Below, one piece after another: positions 1 through 6,497 of a stretch of 15,547 nucleotides of DNA. The notes beneath the pieces were generated by a model. The model ran no database searches and had not been told where the DNA came from. It saw nothing but the letters and a program-made list of their open reading frames with translations. The first letter of the stretch is position 1. Every line of letters begins with the position of its first letter. The DNA comes from Hyphomicrobiales bacterium (GTDB taxonomy: Bacteria; Pseudomonadota; Alphaproteobacteria; Rhizobiales; HXMU1428-3), in contig JAJFHW010000071.1 of assembly GCA_021775385.1 (NCBI GenBank), positions 1 to 15,547 on the forward strand, given 5' to 3'. The position numbers were made by a program, and so were the translations under genes.

Positions 1-329
1 TATAGCCGCACAAAACATTTAAAAAAATAATAATCAATGTAAACAATAAGATAGGCGTAATATATAGAATAAATATTAACTGGCATGATAATTGAAATCT
101 TAATATCACATAAAAATGGGACATTTGCTGACGTAATATAAGTCTTCCTAATCATGGAGAAATAGAAGTGAAATTTTACTTCTATTATTGGGATCAGGAT
201 ATTCCGTCACAAGCGCATAGACCACCATTCCAAGTAACGATCAGGCAACAAAAAATGAGCAATGCCCGTTACCTTATTACTTATAACTTTTATAAATAAT
301 TTAAATTTTGCTGTATCCTGGAGAAGTTA
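1..329. other. Leader region without a supportable gene
   Basis: This AT-rich stretch lies upstream of the ABC permease. All three forward frames hit stops within about 30 bases of the left edge, so a C-terminal tail of an upstream gene could end there but cannot be recognised. It contains the 26-bp dyad at 161-186 and AT-rich sequence at 281-310. I see no convincing -35/-10 pair. A substrate-binding protein, which usually accompanies this transporter type, is not encoded here. Confidence 0.6.
161..186. promoter_or_regulatory. AT-rich inverted repeat upstream of the ABC permease
   Basis: The arms AATAGAAGT (161-169) and ACTTCTATT (178-186) are perfect reverse complements. The 8 bases between them pair except for one G-T position, so the whole 26 bp is almost a continuous palindrome. 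It lies about 145 bases before the permease start. It could be an operator for the nearby Crp/Fnr-family regulator or the end of an upstream transcript. The dyad is visible; the function is inferred. Confidence 0.4.
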
Positions 330-1241
330 ATGAGTGGAATTTCTACTGACAAAAACATCCCTGCAACGGAAACTATTTCATCAATTGAAGGGATTGAAAG
401 TGAAACTATAACAGCAGACGACCAACCTGCATTGAGTAAGAGGTTGAGCCGGGCTATTGTTATTTTTTTACGACAAAATGGACTGAGTATCTCCATTAGT
501 GTGGCGTCTCTAATAGCTGGTATATTATTGTGGCATTTAGTAACCCTAAATGATTTTAATTACATCATTAATTTTGAAAATGTACCGTCGCCGATGCAAG
601 TTTGGAGTGCTTTTATGGTCCAAATTTATGATAAAGAATTTTACATTCATATATATGTTTCCATGAAGCGCATTTTTGAAAGCTACATCCTTGCTATTTT
701 CTTTGGCGTATTGGCCGGGGTGCTTATGGGGCGTTCAAAATTTACCAGAGCTGTCATCTACCCTTATATTGAAATATTAAGACCGATTCCCGCAGTAGCC
801 TGGATACCTCTGGCCATTTTAATGTGGCCAACTGAAGAAGCTTCGATAATCTACATCACTTTTTTAGGGGCGTTATTTCCAATCATTATAAATACCTTAC
901 ATGGTGTGGAGCAAACACCAGAAGTATTGGTCCGGGCAGCTAGGTCACTAGGGGCATCAGGTCTACAGATCTTTTGGCACGTAGTATTACCAGCTGCTTT
1001 GCCAAGCATTGCTGCAGGATTAGCCATTGGTATGGGCGTAAGCTGGTTTTCTTTATTAGCCGGTGAAATCATCTCAGGGCAATACGGAATTGGTTATTTT
1101 ACCTGGAATGCTTATTCATTAATAAATTATCCAGACATTGTTGTAGGCATGCTGGTCATCGGTGGCCTTGGCACTCTTTCCACTTATGCGGTCAAGCTAT
1201 TGATGAAACCATTTCTTTTTTGGCAAACGAAAGCAAGATAA
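330..1241 (+). CDS. ABC transporter permease, NitT/TauT/SsuC type
   Basis: Inner-membrane permease of an importer family that takes up sulfonates, taurine, nitrate, cyanate or vitamin precursors. The 303-residue protein has a hydrophilic N-terminus of about 50 residues, then hydrophobic segments around 54-72, 114-134, 152-190 and 225-290, giving roughly six membrane spans. The cytoplasmic EAA-type loop that contacts the ATPase is at about 199-225 (RAARSLGASG followed by LP at 220-221). The start is supported by GGAG eight bases upstream of ATG. The stop overlaps the ATG of a 39-residue ORF (TAATG), and the matching ATPase follows at 1363. No periplasmic binding protein is in the window, so the substrate cannot be read from the sequence; neighbouring YeiH and ChrA exporters make a sulfur compound plausible. 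Nitrate or a vitamin precursor remain alternatives. Confidence 0.93.
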   Translation: MSGISTDKNIPATETISSIEGIESETITADDQPALSKRLSRAIVIFLRQNGLSISISVASLIAGILLWHLVTLNDFNYIINFENVPSPMQVWSAFMVQIYDKEFYIHIYVSMKRIFESYILAIFFGVLAGVLMGRSKFTRAVIYPYIEILRPIPAVAWIPLAILMWPTEEASIIYITFLGALFPIIINTLHGVEQTPEVLVRAARSLGASGLQIFWHVVLPAALPSIAAGLAIGMGVSWFSLLAGEIISGQYGIGYFTWNAYSLINYPDIVVGMLVIGGLGTLSTYAVKLLMKPFLFWQTKAR

Positions 1242-1360
1242 TGCGCAATCTAACCGCCAGACAGTTAATTGCTAATGAAAATAAAAGAGCGACCACGAAG
1301 TTTAAGAAGATAGTTGTCGAACTAGTCTCATTCTTCTCTTTACCGATCAAAAGGAGCTAA
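1241..1360 (+). CDS. Possible 39-residue ORF between permease and ATPase
   Basis: An open frame starts at an ATG overlapping the permease stop codon (TAATG) and ends with TAA at 1358-1360, two bases before the ATPase start. The peptide begins MRNLTARQLI, is strongly basic in the middle (KRATTKFKK) and ends in a short hydrophobic stretch (VVELVSFFSL). It resembles no family I recognise. In favour: it fills the gap exactly and its position suits translational coupling, while its last codons contain the ATPase Shine-Dalgarno. Against: short length and no independent ribosome binding site. It may simply be an untranslated spacer. Confidence 0.3.
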   Translation: MRNLTARQLIANENKRATTKFKKIVVELVSFFSLPIKRS

Positions 1361-1362
1361 AA

Positions 1363-2211
1363 ATGGATACGCAAGTCATTTCATTTGAACCGCATAAAAA
1401 GAAAATCTTATCTAGGTCTGATCAGATAGGACATATTGAGGTTGATAAGGTCACTATATCCTTTGGCAAAGGGGCTGACCTCGTTGAAGCGGTTAAAGAG
1501 ACAACGTTGGAGATCAGGCCAGGGGAATTCATCTGCCTTCTGGGGCCATCAGGTTGTGGTAAGTCAACACTTCTGAACTCTATAGCAGGTTATGTAACCC
1601 CAACCACAGGCTCTGTTCTTGTTGATGATGAGTTAGTGAAAGGCCCATCTCCGGAGCGAGGCATGGTCTTTCAGCAATATTCACTATTCCCCTGGAAAAC
1701 GGTGCGAGAGAATATTGCATTCGGTCCAAAAGTGGCTGGCGAGGAAGAAGCTGAATGTAGCTCAATAGCAAATACCTTTTTAGCAATGATTGGTCTAACA
1801 AACATAGCGAATAAATTCCCGTCAGAGCTTTCAGGAGGGATGCAGCAACGGGTGGGCATTGCAAGGGCTCTAGCAAACTACCCAAGTGTGTTGTTGATGG
1901 ATGAACCATTCGGCGCTCTCGATGCTCAAACGAGATTAATGATGCAAGAAAATCTTTTATCTATTTGGAGCGAGTTTGGTATCACTGTTGTATTTGTAAC
2001 TCATGATGTAGATGAAGCCGTATTCTTAGCTGATAGAATTTTAGTGATGAGCGCCAGCCCAGGATCAGTCATTGCTGATTTGAAAGTTGATTTGCCAAGA
2101 CCACGTGTATCAGAAGTTTCGACTAGTGTTGGTTATCTGGACTTAAAAAAACAATGTCTTGATTTTATCAGAGCAGAGAGCCTTAAAGCTTTCGAGCAGC
2201 AAAGTATGTAA
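1363..2211 (+). CDS. ABC transporter ATP-binding protein, NitT/TauT/SsuB type
   Basis: Cytoplasmic ATPase powering the importer whose permease is encoded just upstream. The 282 residues carry the complete nucleotide-binding set: Walker A GPSGCGKS at 61-68, Q-loop Gln104 in VFQQYSLFPW, signature LSGGMQQR at 156-163, Walker B LLMDEP at 177-182 and the switch His214 in FVTHDVDEA. The LFPWKTVREN and SASPGSVIADL segments are typical of the nitrate/taurine/sulfonate branch. The first 25 residues precede the domain and are not conserved in the family. ATG is preceded by a strong AAAGGAG six bases upstream. The gene probably shares a transcript with the permease. Substrate specificity cannot be assigned without the binding protein. 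Confidence 0.95.
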   Translation: MDTQVISFEPHKKKILSRSDQIGHIEVDKVTISFGKGADLVEAVKETTLEIRPGEFICLLGPSGCGKSTLLNSIAGYVTPTTGSVLVDDELVKGPSPERGMVFQQYSLFPWKTVRENIAFGPKVAGEEEAECSSIANTFLAMIGLTNIANKFPSELSGGMQQRVGIARALANYPSVLLMDEPFGALDAQTRLMMQENLLSIWSEFGITVVFVTHDVDEAVFLADRILVMSASPGSVIADLKVDLPRPRVSEVSTSVGYLDLKKQCLDFIRAESLKAFEQQSM

Positions 2212-2298
2212 GCAAAATTGAAAGATATTTTACGCGGTAAACCTAGATACCCATCTGAAAAACATGTCATTTGGTCAAAATATAAAAGAAAAATTGCT

Positions 2299-2322
2299 AA
2301 ACTTTTATCTAGATAAAAGTTT
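2299..2322. promoter_or_regulatory. 24-bp perfect palindrome before the Crp/Fnr-family gene
   Basis: A perfect dyad with no spacer; the left half is AAACTTTTATCT, centred between 2310 and 2311. It ends 23 bases before the ATG of the Crp/Fnr-family regulator, where repressor and autoregulatory operators are common. As RNA it could form a nine-pair hairpin with a six-base loop, but there is no U run after it. It is not the FNR (TTGAT-N4-ATCAA) or CRP (TGTGA-N6-TCACA) consensus. Part of one half, AACTTTTAT, recurs near 286-294 upstream of the permease. Confidence 0.45.
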
Positions 2323-2345
2323 CTCACACAAAAGAGGTCAATTAA

Positions 2346-3104
2346 ATGCTTACAGATGATAAATATTCACACTCTAAGGATTCTGCAGATGACCAAGGAG
2401 ATCATTCGTCAGCAGTATATTTAAGCGATTTGTTTTCTGAAATAGATGAAGGCGCAAACTTTTTAAATCGTTTATCCAAAGAGGAAGTAGCAAAAATCCG
2501 TAAAGCTGGGATCCCTCGAAAATACAGAAAAAAAGATCAGGTATTTTTTCAAGGAGAGGAGCACAAAGGCATTTGGTTAATTGAACAAGGCTCCGTTCGG
2601 ACTTTCTATGTCGGCCCGACAGGGAGAGAAATTACCCTGGCTCTATGGACTTCTGGTCACTTTGTTGGCGGTCCTGAAATATTTGGAGGTGGCGAACATG
2701 TTTGGTCTGGTGAAACCCAAGAGGAGGCTGAGTTATTATTCTTATCCAGCGGAGATCTTCGTAAACTAATCGAAGAAATACCAAACTTTGCTGTGTGCAT
2801 CATAAACGGGTTAGTCGCTAAGGGGAAATGTTATTCAGCTCTTGTGCAAATGCTTGCAACGCGGTCTGTAAATGAACGGTTGGCGCAACTGTTAATTATT
2901 TTTGCAGACACACATGGTCGACAAGATGGAGATACACTCTTAATTGATAAAAAAATAACCCATGACCAATTGGCAAATATTGTCGGCTCAACAAGGCAAT
3001 GGGTGACCACCACATTAGACAAATTTCAAAAACAAGGCGTGATATCGGTTAGTAGGCAACAAATAGCAATAGAAGATCTTGCTGCACTAAAATGTATGCT
3101 CTGA
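2346..3104 (+). CDS. Crp/Fnr-family transcriptional regulator
   Basis: Cytoplasmic DNA-binding regulator of 252 residues. After a polar N-terminal extension of about 40 residues comes the cyclic-nucleotide-type beta-barrel at about 45-160 (FFQGEEHKGIWLIEQGSVR near 67-85). The dimerisation helix follows, then a Crp-type helix-turn-helix at about 173-245, with ITHDQLANIVGSTRQWVTTT near 204-223 spanning the recognition helix. Cysteines occur only at 151, 162 and 250, so the N-terminal cluster of oxygen-sensing FNR proteins is absent. The PRPSER-like phosphate cassette of true CRP is also not obvious, so the effector is unknown. The start has AGAGGT upstream. Its place between the ABC genes and a putative sulfate exporter suggests local control of transport, and the palindrome 23 bases upstream could be its own operator. 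Confidence 0.92.
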   Translation: MLTDDKYSHSKDSADDQGDHSSAVYLSDLFSEIDEGANFLNRLSKEEVAKIRKAGIPRKYRKKDQVFFQGEEHKGIWLIEQGSVRTFYVGPTGREITLALWTSGHFVGGPEIFGGGEHVWSGETQEEAELLFLSSGDLRKLIEEIPNFAVCIINGLVAKGKCYSALVQMLATRSVNERLAQLLIIFADTHGRQDGDTLLIDKKITHDQLANIVGSTRQWVTTTLDKFQKQGVISVSRQQIAIEDLAALKCML

Positions 3105-3179
3105 GGATGTTTTATTACCAATGACTAAATCGTAAGGATAAAAACAATCTTTATCTTCAAGAGCTAAGAATAACAATTA

Positions 3180-4211
3180 ATGTCTGATTTATCAAATTCA
3201 CTAATACAAACTAGGGACTGGTTCGTGCAGTCTGCGAAAGTGATATTTCCTGGTTTTTTACTAAGTTGTACAATAGCAGGGGCTGCGACTTTCTTATCGG
3301 AGCATTATGCAACACCAGTAATGTTGTTAGCGCTCCTGATCGGCATGGCTTTTAATTTTTTATCAGAGGATGAGAAATGCCAGAAAGGTATTGAATTTTC
3401 ATCTAAGCCTATCTTGCGCATTGGGATTGTTTTACTAGGAGCGCGAATAACTTTAACAGATATCGCATCACTCGGGTTTACAACGTTTCTAGTCGTCATT
3501 TGTCTGATTGCATTCACAATACTAAGTGGTTTTATATTTGCAAAGTTTCTCAACAAAGACTGGTGTTTTGCATTACTAACAGGTGGTTCTGTTGCTATCT
3601 GTGGTGCCTCTGCTGCGATGGCTATCACAGCAGTTTTGCCAAAAAATGATAAATTAGAACGTAATACATTATTCACAGTCATAGCAGTTACAACCTTTTC
3701 AACCATAGCTATGATTTTATATCCAATCTTGTTTTCATATCTTGATATGTCTGAAAAAAACATTGGTTTTTTAATTGGAGCAACCATTCATGATGTCGCC
3801 CAGGTTATAGGTGCAGGTTATTCAATTTCAGTTGAGACGGGTGACATAGCAACCATCGTTAAGCTGCTACGCGTGTCGATGTTACCGGTTGTTCTAATCG
3901 TTATCATCCTACTATTACCAAAAACCACTGAACAGAAAGATGAAAAGTATAAAACCAGATTTCCACTTTTTGTTTTGGGATTCTTGCTCGTGGTATTAGC
4001 AAATAGCAGTGGGCTCATTCCCCAAACTGTCCAAACAGTCATGATTGAAATTTCAAGGTGGTTTCTGGTAATTGCTATTGCCGCTCTAGGAGTAAAAACA
4101 TCAATGCAAAAAATGCTGCAACTCGGATATGGCCATGTTGGCATAATATTTTTTGAAACTATTACTCTTCTTTTAGCAGCGATTTTAGCTGTGAAATTTT
4201 TTGAAATCTAG
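3180..4211 (+). CDS. YeiH/UPF0324-family putative sulfate exporter
   Basis: Inner-membrane protein of 343 residues, close to the usual family length, with about ten hydrophobic spans. It carries the family hallmarks: RIGIVLLGARITLTDI at 80-95, GGSVAICGASA at 135-145 and GATIHDVAQVIGAG at 200-213. Members of this family are proposed to export sulfate or sulfite, and related genes accompany taurine and sulfoacetate degradation; direct biochemical proof is sparse. The start codon has only a weak ribosome binding site, but the N-terminal residues fit the family and no better start is seen. It follows the regulator by 75 bases and is probably co-transcribed with it. The role here, removing excess sulfur oxyanion, is inferred from context. 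Confidence 0.92.
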   Translation: MSDLSNSLIQTRDWFVQSAKVIFPGFLLSCTIAGAATFLSEHYATPVMLLALLIGMAFNFLSEDEKCQKGIEFSSKPILRIGIVLLGARITLTDIASLGFTTFLVVICLIAFTILSGFIFAKFLNKDWCFALLTGGSVAICGASAAMAITAVLPKNDKLERNTLFTVIAVTTFSTIAMILYPILFSYLDMSEKNIGFLIGATIHDVAQVIGAGYSISVETGDIATIVKLLRVSMLPVVLIVIILLLPKTTEQKDEKYKTRFPLFVLGFLLVVLANSSGLIPQTVQTVMIEISRWFLVIAIAALGVKTSMQKMLQLGYGHVGIIFFETITLLLAAILAVKFFEI

Positions 4212-4271
4212 CAAAACGATAGTTCATGGAATAAGAAATGCAACAAGTTTGCTGTTTAGTTTTTTTGCAGA

Positions 4272-4280
4272 TGTTATAAT
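4272..4280 (+). promoter_or_regulatory. Candidate extended -10 promoter for chrA
   Basis: TGTTATAAT is an exact extended -10 element (TG-N-TATAAT) lying in the 195-base gap between the YeiH-family gene and chrA, about 127 bases before the chrA ATG. No good -35 hexamer stands at 16-18 bases upstream, which is tolerated by extended -10 promoters. Chance occurrence in AT-rich DNA is possible. Confidence 0.35.
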
Positions 4281-4406
4281 TTAGAAAACCTGAAAATTAT
4301 AAATTGTACAAGTAATTCAGTAAAGTAATACAAAAACAAACTTGAGATTAATCAGTCAAAAACCCAGGTATCTTTAAGGGTTATTTTCTAAAACTCGGAA
4401 GCCGGT

Positions 4407-5726
4407 ATGGACACCATCTCAAACAGCCAGCCAAGTCAAAATGTAATAAAAGAAGTTAGTTTTAGAGAGGCTCTTAAAACCTGGACCAAAATTGGATGCC
4501 TCTCTTTTGGCGGTTCGGCTGCGCAAATTGCACTCATGCATAGTGTCTTCGTCGAAGAAAAAAAATGGCTAACTGAACAACAATATTTAAATGCCCTTAG
4601 CTTTTGCATGCTGCTCCCAGGTCCCGAAGCAATGCAATTAGCAACCTATTCCGGCTGGCGGCTGCATGGTACCATAGGCGGTCTGGCAGCAGGGCTACTA
4701 TTTGTGTTGCCAGGGGCATTTATTGTCCTCGTACTTTCCATAATTTATTCGATGTTTGGTAAAGTCCCATACATTGAAGCTATATTCTTCGGTGTAAAAG
4801 CTGCTGTTCTTGTGATTATCATTGAGGCCTTGTTGCGAATAGCAAAGCGCGCCCTTAAACAAAAACGTCATTGGTTCATGGCTGTATTGTCATTTGTAGC
4901 AATCTTCTTTTTTAATTTGCCCTTCCCATTAATTATCTTTTTTGCCACTCTCACTGGCTACCTGATGACAGACCGCAATTTAAAAAGTGATGACACAGCT
5001 TTGCCGAACATCAGTGTGTATCAAACTTTTACAACGATCGGTAAATGGATTGTCACCTGGTCTATTCCTATGACGGCCGTGATGGTTGCATTCGGCCCAA
5101 ACCACTTGTTAACAGAACTGAGTTGGTTCTTCACAAAACTTGCATTTGTCACATTTGGTGGAGCATATGCTGTCCTTGCCTATATGGGGCAAGACGTTGT
5201 TGAACTCAGAGGATGGTTAGAAGCTAGTCAGATGCTAGATGGGTTGGGCCTCGCAGAAACCACACCGGGACCACTTATTCTTGTAACCCAATTTGTTGGT
5301 TTTCTTTCGGCCTATCAACATGCCGTGGGCCCCCCCCTTGTCATGGGGGTAATGGGTACGTTCATTGCTCTTTGGGCAACATTTGCACCCTGTTTTTTAT
5401 TCATATTTGTTGGCGCACCCTACATTGAATGGATCATCGCACAACCACGGCTCAAAGGTGCCCTGGCTGCAGTCATAGCCGCAGTTGTTGGGGTGATTAT
5501 GAACCTATCTATTTGGTTTGCTCTCCATGTTTTTTTTACCAAAGTGTCAAAGCTTGAGGTCGGACCTTTAACCCTTTGGTCTCCAGATATAACAACATTG
5601 GATTTTCAGGTGGTACTCTTGGCGGTCCTCAGTGCTTTCCTGTTGCTTCACCGCCATTGGCCAATTTCCGCAACCCTTTCTGCTATCGCACTTGTGTCTC
5701 TTGGTATGAAAATCAGTGGATTCTAA
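4407..5726 (+). CDS. chrA: Chromate/sulfate-type transporter ChrA, two-domain form
   Basis: Inner-membrane transporter of the CHR family, which exports chromate, a structural analogue of sulfate. The 439 residues hold two homologous halves. The first has LSFGGSAAQIALMH at 32-45 and LLPGPEAMQLATYSGWRLHG at 69-88. The second has FGGAYAVLAYMGQDV at 250-264 and LAETTPGPLILVTQFVGFL at 282-300. This is the usual long form. ATG is preceded by GGAAG. There is no chrB or chrR regulator beside it; instead it closes a plus-strand block with a sulfonate-type ABC system and a YeiH exporter. Chromate resistance and efflux of sulfate-like anions are both possible. A perfect inverted repeat starts 22 bases after its stop. 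Confidence 0.94.
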   Translation: MDTISNSQPSQNVIKEVSFREALKTWTKIGCLSFGGSAAQIALMHSVFVEEKKWLTEQQYLNALSFCMLLPGPEAMQLATYSGWRLHGTIGGLAAGLLFVLPGAFIVLVLSIIYSMFGKVPYIEAIFFGVKAAVLVIIIEALLRIAKRALKQKRHWFMAVLSFVAIFFFNLPFPLIIFFATLTGYLMTDRNLKSDDTALPNISVYQTFTTIGKWIVTWSIPMTAVMVAFGPNHLLTELSWFFTKLAFVTFGGAYAVLAYMGQDVVELRGWLEASQMLDGLGLAETTPGPLILVTQFVGFLSAYQHAVGPPLVMGVMGTFIALWATFAPCFLFIFVGAPYIEWIIAQPRLKGALAAVIAAVVGVIMNLSIWFALHVFFTKVSKLEVGPLTLWSPDITTLDFQVVLLAVLSAFLLLHRHWPISATLSAIALVSLGMKISGF

Positions 5727-5748
5727 TTGTAAGGAAAATGAATCCTCA

Positions 5749-5827
5749 GATCGTGCCTCCAGTGAAATGGTCCTTTTTGATCATATTAAAAACATTCAAA
5801 ACAGACCATTTCACTGGAGGCACGATC
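5749..5827. repeat. Perfect 24-bp inverted repeat after chrA
   Basis: The arms 5749-5772 (beginning GATCGTGCCTCC) and 5804-5827 are exact reverse complements, separated by 31 bases. The inner TTTTGA (5775-5780) and TCAAAA extend the pairing after two mismatches. It lies between convergent chrA and the DUF934 gene, so it could stop transcription from both sides, but there is no U run. It could equally be a small palindromic mobile element: the arms begin and end in GATC, yet no target duplication is visible at its edges. Confidence 0.75.
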
Positions 5828-5901
5828 AACAATTAAACAATTGTACTGCCGGCTTGTGGCACATAGCCGAAATATCCAATCTATCCACCCGATGAAGGAG
5901 T

Positions 5902-5935
5902 TAAGCCCTTTTCGGGCTGAAGGACATGGCGCCAG
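5902..5935 (+). repeat. TTTTCGGGC hairpin module, copy 1
   Basis: A short hairpin (AGCCC, loop TTTTC, GGGCT) followed by GGACATGGCGCCAG. The same loop and the same GGACATG-N-CGCCAG tail recur at 11736-11769 with a different stem, so the two form a small repeat family. The copy sits directly before the GGTTGC hairpin at 5946-5977. Confidence 0.55.
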
Positions 5936-5945
5936 TGCGGTTGCC

Positions 5946-5977
5946 GCGCCGGTTGCTGGTGGGCAACCTGAAGGCGC
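5946..5977 (+). repeat. GGTTGC hairpin repeat with TGAA bulge, locus 1
   Basis: Inner stem GGTTGC/GCAACC around loop TGGTGG, then an unpaired TGAA on the 3' side, then outer stem GCGCC/GGCGC. The architecture matches copies near 8251, 8289, 11812 and 15268, with different outer-stem bases that still pair. A truncated 3' half (GGGCATCTGAAGC, about 5989-6001) follows. The cluster lies 20-75 bases past the 3' end of the DUF934 gene. Confidence 0.8.
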
Positions 5978-6020
5978 ATCAAAAGAGCGGGCATCTGAAG
6001 CAAAAAAAGAGAAACCAAAA

Positions 6021-6497
6021 CTAACCCCGAGTTTCAAGCTCGTCTTTGTAAGTTCGTTGATAGCCAGTAGTCATAATGCCTGACGACTTCTTCCAAGTTT
6101 CAGCATCAAATTCGCCATCAAAATCAAAACTATCAAAACCGCATCTGAGTAAATAGGCAGCTTGATCCACCAGAACATCACCTTTAACGCGTAGTTCTTT
6201 CTCAAACCCAAGATCTTCACGCAACCCCCGCGCTTGCGAATAAGCACGTCCATCAGTGAAGGCTGGCAATTCGAGAACAACGATATCAGCTTTAGCAATC
6301 AAGTCGGCATGATCTTCAACCGCAACATCATTGCCAATTAACAAACCAATGCGTCCAGAGTGGTTTGAAAGCCGATCTGCTTTTTCCAGCATAACATTCA
6401 GCGGAATGATAATATCAGCAGATGAAGGTACATCTGCCTCTTCATCTAACATGGTCCAGCTATCAACAATGATAGCTCCATCTTTAATTATTGGCAT
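6021..6497 (-). CDS. DUF934 protein, sulfite-reduction companion
   Basis: A 158-residue soluble protein of the DUF934 family, found beside nitrite/sulfite reductase genes and often annotated as an oxidoreductase probably involved in sulfite reduction; its biochemical role is not established. The family signature is clear: FTDGRAYSQARGLREDLGF at about 80-98, then ELRVKGDVLVDQ at 100-111 and RCGFDSFDFDG at 117-127. Its ATG overlaps the end of cysI by 14 bases. It has a strong AAGGAGG six bases upstream, inside the cysI coding sequence, indicating coupled translation. It is the last gene of the cys operon. A small dyad (CGAG/CTCG) overlaps its end and is followed by T-rich sequence on the coding strand, possibly a weak terminator, then hairpin repeats. 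Confidence 0.93.
   Translation of the reverse strand: MPIIKDGAIIVDSWTMLDEEADVPSSADIIIPLNVMLEKADRLSNHSGRIGLLIGNDVAVEDHADLIAKADIVVLELPAFTDGRAYSQARGLREDLGFEKELRVKGDVLVDQAAYLLRCGFDSFDFDGEFDAETWKKSSGIMTTGYQRTYKDELETRG

Noticed and set aside
255..299. A 14-residue leader-like ORF upstream of the permease.
   Set aside because: No ribosome binding site, no run of regulatory codons and no attenuator structure after it.
2346..3104. Oxygen-sensing FNR identity for the regulator.
   Set aside because: The N-terminal cysteine cluster needed for the [4Fe-4S] sensor is absent; only three scattered cysteines are present.
5749..5827. Inverted repeat as the ends of an insertion sequence.
   Set aside because: Only 31 bases lie between the arms, with no transposase and no target-site duplication; kept only as an inverted repeat.
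5576..5836. Plus-strand frame overlapping the end of chrA and the inverted repeat.
   Set aside because: It is out of frame with chrA, which is complete, and its tail is only the translated inverted repeat.
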